From Synechococcales cyanobacterium C42_A2020_086 (GTDB lineage Bacteria > Cyanobacteriota > Cyanobacteriia > Elainellales > Elainellaceae), in the NCBI GenBank assembly GCA_015272325.1, contig JACYLU010000001.1, positions 124,001-188,000 of the forward strand: a stretch of DNA of 64,000 nt, read 5' to 3'. Every line of letters begins with the position of its first letter. Position 1 is the first letter of the stretch. The translations under genes and the position numbers were made by a program. This document shows positions 30,762 through 39,100 of this stretch, piece after piece. The notes beneath the pieces are model-generated. The model was not told the origin of the DNA and did not search any database. It saw only the letters and a list, made by a program, of their open reading frames with translations.

Positions 30762-31184
30762 ATGGAGACACCCCAGCAGGCAGCGGCTAATACGCAGCCG
30801 TCATTTTCTGAGCAGAGCTTTTGGGATAAGCTCGGGCAGTTTGCCACTCAGGCTGGCAAAGATCTCGTTGAGAAAGTGTTGACGCTTTACTTTGCCGCTC
30901 AGCGTCCAGAAACGCCGATGTGGGCAAAGCTAGTGATTTTCTCGGCGCTGGCCTATTTTATTTTGCCTGCGGATGTGGTGCCGGACTTTATTCCCTTCAC
31001 CGGCTATGCCGATGATCTGAGCACCATTGCGAGCGCGATGGCGGCCGTGGCAATGGCGATTACGCCCGAGGTGAAGAATCTGGCAAAGCAGCAGGTGCAG
31101 CAGTGGTTTGGCGAGGAGACGGTTGCTCCCCCGGCAGACACTCCCAAAGCCAGTGATTCAATTCGGGTGATCTCGATTGAATGA
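30762..31184 (+). CDS. YkvA/DUF1232-family membrane protein
   Basis: About 140 residues from the ATG at 30762, which has AGGAGG nine bases upstream (an earlier in-frame codon at 30732 is less likely). The DUF1232 core is MWAKLVIFSALAYFILPADVVPDFIPFTGYADDLSTIASAMAAV in outline, a short hydrophobic pair of helices around PADVVPDFIP. Function unknown. It is the last clear core gene before the island. Confidence 0.85.
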   Translation: METPQQAAANTQPSFSEQSFWDKLGQFATQAGKDLVEKVLTLYFAAQRPETPMWAKLVIFSALAYFILPADVVPDFIPFTGYADDLSTIASAMAAVAMAITPEVKNLAKQQVQQWFGEETVAPPADTPKASDSIRVISIE

Positions 31185-31460
31185 GCGGGTGACATCAAGT
31201 TCGTCAAATGAGCCAAGCTCGCCCACCAATGAATTGCGGGCTATGGGAGCAAATGCACTTCAGGGCATTGAATCCTTGTCTACTCAGTAAACTGCTCCGC
31301 TAGCCCACAGTTCACTTGCGGGCTTCGGCGTGAACGCTTAGCGACTCGCGTAATCGAGTTCTGGCGATCGTTCGCCATGTTCAATTTGATCAGCCACTAC
31401 CCGAAGGGCAAGAGCGTTAACTTTTGCCACAGTGTCTTCACAGTATCTTCTGGGTGCATC

Positions 31461-32558
31461 CTAGTTTTGTAGGACTGATTTTGAGAATTGCCCATTAAGG
31501 TAGGCACAGCGCTGCTTCAGCCCCTGTGGCACATTGTCTTTTTCCCACTGCGCCCCCGATATCTTGATGCACCGCCCGACTTGTTTGACCGTCGCTTCAA
31601 TCTCACCCGAACCAATACAGATGCCTTCGGCTTGATAGTAGCCATAGTTGACAAGCCGCACTCGATGCTGGTTGAGGTAGCCAATGACCGTCGCAACTCG
31701 CTCGTGTTGCCCATCCTCACACTGGGCAATTGCTGCCTCAACATCGCCCTGCTACAAGCACATTTCCACCGCCGCTCAGCGTTGCTGTGCGCCTCCAACC
31801 TTGCCCAAATTCTCGATGAGGTGATAGCCATCCCAACTCTCCTGGCTTGGGGTCGTGGTGCCACTGTGGGTGTCAATACTTCAGATGCCATCCTGTCCAT
31901 CGCCTAGGCAGGTGAGCAGGTCAGACAACGCCTGAGTGTTGACCCACTGAGTCCATGGCTCGTTGTCCTGAAAAAAAGCAGCAACACAGCACTCGTGCAG
32001 ATTCACTGCCTTGTAATTTCACCCATGGTTGTCCTTGAGGGGTGCGCAATCGCGCTTTGCCGCCGTCCACCCTCCTCTCCTCAAGCGTGCCTTGGACTTG
32101 CGGTCACTCGAAGGTTTGACGATGCACGAATCGGTGGTGAGTGCTGGGAGGAACCTTCACCCCAGTCAATGCTTCGGTCTCTTCTGCTGCTGGCTTGTGA
32201 AGCTGCGTTGGCACTGACCAACAGACAACCCTGCTCCAGGTAAGGACTCCAGCGTGTGTAGGCTTTCACCGGCAGAATTTGCGCTTGTTTGTCCCTCGCA
32301 GTCGTCCGAGGATACTGTCGAGGCGGCGCTTTCGTCCACTCGGGGTACTGCTGCTTGTTGCAATAAAAACTCTCCGATTTCTGGGCTGACATGTTCCAGC
32401 AAATGCCCTCTCACGGTTGCCTCAATTCCTGCCAATGCTTTCACTTGCTCCGGGTCAGTTTCCTCGTATAGCAAGGCAGCAAGGGCACAAGCGTGGGCTT
32501 GAATCTGGGCTTTCTTCTCAGCGCCATCAGAGTTGTCAGATAAAGGTGGAATGCTCAA
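31461..32558 (-). pseudogene. Decayed ISKra4-type transposase
   Basis: On the minus strand, pieces of one transposase occur in order in different frames. The N-terminal piece (32558 downward) has ALAALLYEETDPEQVKALAGIEATV and EHVSPEIGEFLL; a middle piece has LPVKAYTRWSPYLEQGCLLVSANA; the C-terminal piece (31661 down to 31461) has YYQAEGICIGSGEIEATVKQVGR and GAQW-KDNVPQGLKQRCAYLNG, the conserved ISKra4 end. Several frameshifts and a missing central stretch make it nonfunctional. Terminal inverted repeats were not identified. Confidence 0.75.
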
Positions 32559-33331
32559 AAAAATACATATCCGAAAGGAAAAAATTTAAGAATTCTGAAG
32601 ATTTAGAGATAGAGCAAATACAGAAAAGAGATAATAGATGGGCTAAGCTAATTATTTGGCCAACTTCATTTGGCAAACTTGTAGCACAGACATCTTTGCC
32701 AGCAAGTTTACCAATAGGTGGGGTGCCTGCTCTGCGTTTTGCGTTTAATTTTGCTTGTCTACTGAACTTAGGCTTCAGATGATCAAGGGATGCTCTTTTC
32801 TCAGCAGAGCAACTAGAGAGCGGAGTTGTATTTAAAATCTAAAAGTTTGGAATCTAAAAGTCTGTGTTTGGCACTGGCACGAGCAAAATAGGTCAGTGAC
32901 TAACAAGGGCTAGCAACATGAGCAATGTGGAACCAAGTATGCTCATGTTTATGCTGAGCTATTTAGATAGAAGTATCATCTAGAGGCGTCATTCAAGCTA
33001 GAAGTACTTGCTGTCGTTGAATGTGAAAGTGGCAGCATACAGAAGAAACATTTTTTGAGCGATTAAAGGAACGAGGAGTTTATATAGCGCTTCAGCAGTT
33101 TAACAAAGTAATCCACGGCCTCAGGGATTTTGGAAAGATTAAGAAGAGAAGTGACGGAATATCGGGATTTGCTGGTCAATCCTTTTGAAACAATCTGCTC
33201 TGAAGCAATTTGCAATACCTGCCAGATATACCTTTGTCGATAAACGCTGTTAAATATTTGATTTATTTGATTCGGTACTAGATCTTTCGGGTTCCATCAA
33301 AAACTTTTGAGAAAAAGGAGAAGGACATTAA
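32559..33331. other. AT-rich gene-free region upstream of the cassette
   Basis: About 770 bases, visibly more AT-rich than the core genes, with no supported gene; it should contain the promoter of the five-gene cassette. Short frames at 32417-32782 overlap transposon debris. The stretch around 33240-33300 is especially AT-rich. Confidence 0.5.
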
Positions 33332-34270
33332 ATGACTAGCAGCCACTTCGTTGAGTACGATGAATCTACCGATCCCTACTATGCAACACGACAATTTTTA
33401 ATACCCCAGTATCGCTATCTACCTGCCGAAGATATCGAGTCCTTACTAGTTGAGACCTTTCCAGAGATGTCTCCAGAGGATGCTGAAAGCTTCTTCCGTG
33501 ATATTGGGCGTTCCCTAGGCCAATTTGGTCGTGAAGTCGGTCGTCGCGCGCCGGGAATTGTCTCTGGCGCAGTTACAGGGGCAACCACAGGTGCCGCATT
33601 GGGACCGTTTGGTGCTCTCGGTGGCGCCTTGGCGGGCGGTGCTTTGGGTGGTGCAACCTATCGTCCCCAACCCGGTACTCCTTCTGCCGCAGCTATTGCT
33701 CAGCAAATTGGGGGTCAAACGTTAGGTGCTTTGAGTCGCAGTGGTGGTACGGCTGGCTTAATCGGTCAGATGGGGCAGACAGCGATGGGTGCGTTGGCAG
33801 GTGGGCAGCGAGGAGCAAGTGGACAGTTAGCCGCCTTGCTAGCCCAACCCCAAACTCTACAGGCAGTACTCAATGCTTTGTCGGGGAACGTAGGCTCAAG
33901 AACTGTTGCCGCAGGAGGGCGATCACTACCAGTGCAGTCTATCCTCGGTGCTCTAGGCACACTTGCTACACGGGCTGCCGAAGAATACGAAATGGTGGGT
34001 GAAACTGCTCTAGAAGGATTGGGTGAGTCTGCTTTTGATCGGGCTAATCCTGATGAACAGGCAACCTACATTCTGGAGACACTCTACCAGGCGAATGAGT
34101 CGTTGTTTGGAGAATACGACGAAGATTTTTATGAAGACGATGAAGCCTATGGCGAGTATGGCGAGTATGACGAATTTGACGAATTTGACGAGTACGACGA
34201 AGTTGCCGAATTTGATGAGTCTTTCTATGAAATGCTAGAAGACTCTGAGCGTGACGATAGCTATGACTGA
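33332..34270 (+). CDS. Glycine-zipper protein with acidic-aromatic tail
   Basis: A 312-residue protein, first of the cassette, with AAAGGAG before the ATG. Residues 1-50 hold an acidic amphipathic start (EDIESLLVETFPEMSPEDAESFF). Residues about 75-110 are a Gly/Ala zipper with repeated GxxxG spacing (GAVTGATTGAALGPFGALGGALAGGALGGA), able to form or insert helical hairpins. Residues about 125-210 are Ala/Gln/Gly-rich helices. From about 235 the tail is almost all Asp/Glu with Tyr/Phe (GEYGEYDEFDEFDEYDE). No signal peptide. I do not recognise the family; a pore, membrane-docking or scaffold role is possible. Confidence 0.7.
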   Translation: MTSSHFVEYDESTDPYYATRQFLIPQYRYLPAEDIESLLVETFPEMSPEDAESFFRDIGRSLGQFGREVGRRAPGIVSGAVTGATTGAALGPFGALGGALAGGALGGATYRPQPGTPSAAAIAQQIGGQTLGALSRSGGTAGLIGQMGQTAMGALAGGQRGASGQLAALLAQPQTLQAVLNALSGNVGSRTVAAGGRSLPVQSILGALGTLATRAAEEYEMVGETALEGLGESAFDRANPDEQATYILETLYQANESLFGEYDEDFYEDDEAYGEYGEYDEFDEFDEYDEVAEFDESFYEMLEDSERDDSYD

Positions 34271-34323
34271 CATCAGAGTATCAATAGCTTAAGTCAGTAG
34301 TCTGAACAGATAAGGAGGACTGA

Positions 34324-34836
34324 ATGAGCGATATAAATCAGCTCCTGATGAACATGCTGTCAGGGCAGTCCAGTGCTGAAGAATTGCTGAGTGGGAGCGA
34401 TCTGGATCCGGTCTCGCGCATGATCCTTTCACAGGCCTTCACTGGCAATAATCAGGAGACTGATGAAGACAACATCGATTCTGAAACAGGGGATGACACC
34501 TTATCGCGTCGTAGTCGAGCTATCCAACGTCTACGGACTCGTTTTGCTAAGATGCAACGCCAGATCGAAGACCTGCAACAGCAGCTTGAAGAGATGGAAA
34601 TTCGTAATGATGAACTGGCTGCTGCACTGGGTGCTTGCTATTTGTGCTGGGGGGAAGATCCGGAATGCCCTGAATGTCAGGGTAAAGGACAGCCCGGAAG
34701 CATAGAACCGGAATGGGAATTGTTTAGGGAATGGGTACTGCCTGCGATTAAAGCAGTACAGGTCGCTAGGTCCCAACGTTGGAAACGTCAAGGACATACT
34801 GTTCAACCTATTCAACCTCAAACGGAGGAACCATAA
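34324..34836 (+). CDS. Coiled-coil protein with CxxC-CxxC zinc site
   Basis: A 170-residue protein, AAGGAGG before the ATG. Residues about 1-55 are acidic and helical; 60-98 form a coiled coil (RSRAIQRLRTRFAKMQRQIEDLQ). Residues about 104-120 give CYLCWGEDPECPECQGKG: two CxxC pairs followed by GxG, like half a DnaJ-type zinc finger. The C-terminus is helical (EWVLPAIKAVQVARSQRWKR). Its stop is one base before the next start, implying translational coupling. Family not recognised. Confidence 0.7.
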   Translation: MSDINQLLMNMLSGQSSAEELLSGSDLDPVSRMILSQAFTGNNQETDEDNIDSETGDDTLSRRSRAIQRLRTRFAKMQRQIEDLQQQLEEMEIRNDELAAALGACYLCWGEDPECPECQGKGQPGSIEPEWELFREWVLPAIKAVQVARSQRWKRQGHTVQPIQPQTEEP

Positions 34837-34837
34837 A

Positions 34838-35575
34838 ATGCTGGATGAAATGCTTGAAACCTATGACGAATATGATGAAAGCGATTTTGAATCAGATTTT
34901 GAGGATCTTGAGTTTGATGAGGCTCGCCGTCGCCGTCGCCGTCGTCCTAGACGCCGAAGATTGCAGACATCCGGTCCTGCATGGCGGCCTCAACGGCTAC
35001 CTAGTCGAGACGGTCGTACTGCCGAGCAATTGAAGCGGGAAGCCGAAGCTGGGCGGGCACGGGACAAGCAGTTGGCTCGGGAAGTGAACTCAGCGAAAGA
35101 GGAGATTAGTGACGTTGCCAGCCAACTTGAGAAGATCAATACCGACGTATCCAAACTGCACCAGCTCTCGCTAATTGCGACGATATTGCCGCGATCAATC
35201 GATGTTCAACGTCAGAATTTAACCATTGGGCCAGCGACCAGTTCTACTGGCGGTTCTCCAACAACTGGCTATGAGCTGCAAACCACCAACAAGCCAGTTG
35301 GACCGGGTGTTGTGAGTACGGTATCTGGCGTCAGTTCAAAACTCGATATCCTACCAGTCGTTTTGTTCATGATGATGGGGCGGGGCATTGGCAAGCCCGG
35401 AAGAACATCCGCTGGCATGGGTGATAACTCAATGCTGCCAGTGATTCTGCTGCTATTAATTCAGCAACAGCAGCAGCAACAGCAGCAACAATCTGGAACA
35501 TCTGGACAAACCTCGACCGGGGGGCTAGATACTACGACATTACTCTTGGTTCTGCTGGCAGCGGGTGGACTGTAG
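34838..35575 (+). CDS. Acidic / Arg-rich / poly-Gln protein
   Basis: A 245-residue protein in blocks: acidic-aromatic start (ETYDEYDESDFESDFEDLEFDEA, residues about 7-29), an Arg tract (RRRRRRRPRRRR, 30-41), a coiled coil (about 65-115), a linker, a hydrophobic segment (LPVVLFMMM), a second (SMLPVILLLLI) ending in nine or ten Gln, then TTLLLVLLAAGG at the end. The acidic-aromatic start resembles the tail of the first cassette protein. GGAGG precedes the start. Hydrophobic segments suggest membrane contact. Function unknown. Confidence 0.65.
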   Translation: MLDEMLETYDEYDESDFESDFEDLEFDEARRRRRRRPRRRRLQTSGPAWRPQRLPSRDGRTAEQLKREAEAGRARDKQLAREVNSAKEEISDVASQLEKINTDVSKLHQLSLIATILPRSIDVQRQNLTIGPATSSTGGSPTTGYELQTTNKPVGPGVVSTVSGVSSKLDILPVVLFMMMGRGIGKPGRTSAGMGDNSMLPVILLLLIQQQQQQQQQQSGTSGQTSTGGLDTTTLLLVLLAAGGL

Positions 35576-35589
35576 CTGGAGAGTAAACC

Positions 35590-36099
35590 ATGCCAGCGAG
35601 ACCAGACCCTCTCGGCGCGTTTATCGTTGGCAGACTACTCGCAGAAAGGGCAGGATTAGGCTCCTTCCAGGCGACTCAATGGGGTGCTGTGCTGATGGCA
35701 ACTGGTTTGTCTCCGGCCAGTATCCTGTTGGTTAGCGAGCTGGCGCGGTTGGATGCAATGCGGTTGTCCGAATCGGTGGATAACCAGACTGAGCTGAGAA
35801 ATGCTGAGCTGAGGAATATGGTGCAGCAAGCCTTGCAAAAGGCACAGGAAGCTGCCGAAACGGCCACCCGTGCTGCAGAGCGCAGTGAGCAGATCATCTC
35901 TCAGCTCAATGAGATCAATCAGCGAATCGCTAAGCTTGAAGCATCGACTGGCGATCCCGTTTGCAGTCGAGAGTTCTGTGAAGCAGTACTGGCAATTTTG
36001 CACCAACTGCGAGAGCACGCCGGTGGAGGTTGTGTCGGTCCACGCAGAAAGCGTTGGTTCAGATGTCGTCTTTTGCAGTGGCTAGATCGAAGGCGTTGA
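35590..36099 (+). CDS. Coiled-coil protein of the cassette
   Basis: A 169-residue protein, start 15 bases after the previous stop, with GGAG upstream. The N-terminal about 55 residues contain GAFIVGRLLAERAGLG and a hydrophobic helix (WGAVLMATGLSPASILLVSEL); residues about 60-120 form a long coiled coil (QALQKAQEAAETATRAAERSEQ). The tail is Arg/Cys-rich (GPRRKRWFRCRLLQWLDRRR). It may be an adaptor or stalk protein for the large hydrolase that follows. Family not recognised. Confidence 0.65.
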   Translation: MPARPDPLGAFIVGRLLAERAGLGSFQATQWGAVLMATGLSPASILLVSELARLDAMRLSESVDNQTELRNAELRNMVQQALQKAQEAAETATRAAERSEQIISQLNEINQRIAKLEASTGDPVCSREFCEAVLAILHQLREHAGGGCVGPRRKRWFRCRLLQWLDRRR

Positions 36100-36172
36100 A
36101 CACTGGGGCTGGTCTGGTTCAGGCGGTGTCAAAAGTAATCTGGTCGGGTAATCTGATCGGGGAAGATGGATT

Positions 36173-39100
36173 ATGGAACCGGCACTGTGGGAGTTAAACG
36201 AGGGGAATGCAGACGAAGAGGTTGGTGTCATTGTCCGATTGCATCAACCAGATACCCTTCCGCCTGATGTGCGGGTCATTACTCGGTTTGGGGCGATTGC
36301 CACAATCCGGTTGCCACGGGGAAAAATCGTTGATACTCGGCAGGATGAGTCCATTGCGAGCATGAAAGCCCCTGAACTCCTCACTCCAGGAGATGAAGTG
36401 CCAATGGATGCGGAAGACTTCCATGCTCCTTCAGGCGCCAGCGACAACCGCCGTCCGTTGCACCATGATGACATCACCGGCAAAGGCATTGTAGTTGGCA
36501 TTGTTGATTGGGGCTGCGACTTCACCCATCCCAACTTTCGTCATGCCGATGGCACAACCCGATTGCTGGCCCTGTGGGACCAAAGTGCGCCCTATGATGC
36601 TGCACGGCCGAATCGCTATGGCTATGGCGTGATTCACTCAGCCCAGGCTATTAATGAGGCTCTGGCAACAGATGATCCGACTGCAACCTTGAACTACTTT
36701 TTCGCTCGATCTGACCCTACGGGCAGTGGCACCCATGGCACCCATGTCCTGGATATTGCCGCCGGTAACGGTCGGGCAGGGGGTCCCATCGGAGTGGCAC
36801 CCGAGGCTGACCTCGTATTTGTCCATTTGCACAATCGAGCCTTCCCTGCTCAGGTGAATCTCGGTGATTCGGTGGCGGTGCTAGAGGCAGCTGATTTTAT
36901 TCTAGACATGGCTCAGGATCGCCCGGTGGTGATGAACTTCAGTATGGGGCGGCAGATGGGACCCCATGATGGCTCAACGCTAGTGGAACAAGGCTTTGAT
37001 GCGATTGTGACAGAACAGCCAGGACGGGCAATTGTCCAAAGTGCAGGTAACTATTTTGATCGCAGTGCTCACAGTTCTGGTCAGGTGTTGCCTGGGCAGA
37101 TCATTACCATTCCATTTGTTGTCAGCCCCGCAGACATAACTCCCAACGAGCTAGAAATCTGGTATCCCGGTCGGGATGTTTTCACTATCGCAGTCCGTTC
37201 CCCCAACGGTACTAGGTCTAAACAAACCGGACTAGATGACCAGTCTTCTATTCAGGTGAACGGTGAGGTTGTTTGCAAGATCTATCATCGCGCTCGCGAA
37301 CCAAACAATTTGGATAACAACTGTCGTGTTTATATTGAAAAGGGTGCTCCCCCTGGACGCTGGGAGGTGATTTTAACAGGGGTTGATGTGGTAGACGGGC
37401 GCTTCAATATCTGGATCGAGCGGGATGCGACTTGCCCCCATTGCCAATCGCAGTTTGAGCACAATTATGTTGTACCCCTGAGTACCACAGGCACGATTTG
37501 TAATGGCCTGCGTACTATCGCCGTTGGAGCCTATAATGCCCACGATCCCAAGCGTTCTCTAAGCCGTTTCAGCAGTTCTGGTCCAACCCGTGATGGTCGC
37601 CGCAAACCGAACCTGATTGCGCCAGGAGTGCAGGTTCTGGCAGCGCGCTCTGGTCCTCATCCATTCGCTGGAGCTTCTGATTTTTTGGTGCGAAAATCGG
37701 GCACAAGCATGGCAGCACCTCATGTGACCGGTGCCGTGGCATTGATGTTTGATCTGACGAACCGAGTGGAGCAAAAACTTGCGATTAATGACACACTCAA
37801 TTTGCTGTTAGGGAGCACCACTGCTGTCGAGGCAGAGGGTGATGAAACGTACCGCATTGGCAATGGGATGCTAGACACGGATGCTGCGCTTGAGGCTACC
37901 CGTGACTTTTTGGATAAACAACTTTTAGATAAACCGTTTGGTATACCAGTTCCGAGTGAAATTTCTAATCTACCTGATGCTTCAGGGAGAACCGTTATGA
38001 ACCCTAATGTGCATGAAACACTAGCAAGGGAAACAGCGTTGGAATCTGATTGGTTGGAAACGATCGAGAGTGAAATTAACTCTCAAATTCCAGTTCAAAC
38101 TCATTTCAATCGGATTCTCCAACGTTCTGGTTTGCAACCCATCAGTTCGTTGCGCGATCTATTCATAATGGTTGCGCGTCCTGGTCTCATATCCTTCCGT
38201 CCTCAGCTTGCTCGCATGTTTGATGCGATCGCAGTTCCAGGTGGCGTGCCGATAAGAAGGCTGCGTCCTGGAGATATTTTGCTGCGGTATATTCCCGGTG
38301 AAGGATACATTCATATTGCGTTTATTCACTCTAATCATTTATTGCCTCTAGCACAGGCAACCGCCCAAGGCTGGACACTGGAAACAATGCGTCCTGGATA
38401 TTACGGCGTTGTAGTCGAGGCGGGTGCATTTCCCCATCGTGCCGAACAACGCTATGCTCGGCGCATCCTGGATGCCCATGGTATTGTGCCATCCAATCAA
38501 CTCATTTTGAGAGTACGCCGTTTCCCAATCAATGAAACGATGGATGGACACATTCAGGAACACATTCCGAGGGAAGGCACTGATGAACAGATTCCGTCTG
38601 AAGATATCGATGCATTATCGGGGTTGGATGATGATGCCGAAAGCATTTTGATCGAGGATATTTACGAGAATAATCCTCCTCCCATGACCCCGCCTCGGCC
38701 ACCCATGGCTGTGCCATCCGGCAATCCAGCTCCCTTTGCTCCCTTGCCTCCAGCGGGAAGCTATTGGCCCATTATCACCAATCACCGCCAGGGTCGCACG
38801 GTCAGCTATAGCGCCGATGATGGCAGTATCGTAGGGCAAGCTGCTCGTCGCTGGTTAGCCGATCGCTCCGGTGGTACCCGCTATCACATTGGGATTGATC
38901 TCTTTGCCAATTTTGGCGATCCCGTCGTTGCCACTGAGGATGGGGAAATTGTTGATTTTCGTCCCTTCTGCTGCGGCGATAACAAAACCTCGAACTCGTT
39001 GCTCGTGGCCCATGCGAACGTGGTGGTGAATTATGGCGAAGTTGCCCCAGACTCGTTACGTCGCAATGGCTTGAGCGTTGGGTCGCGGGTACAAGCCGGA

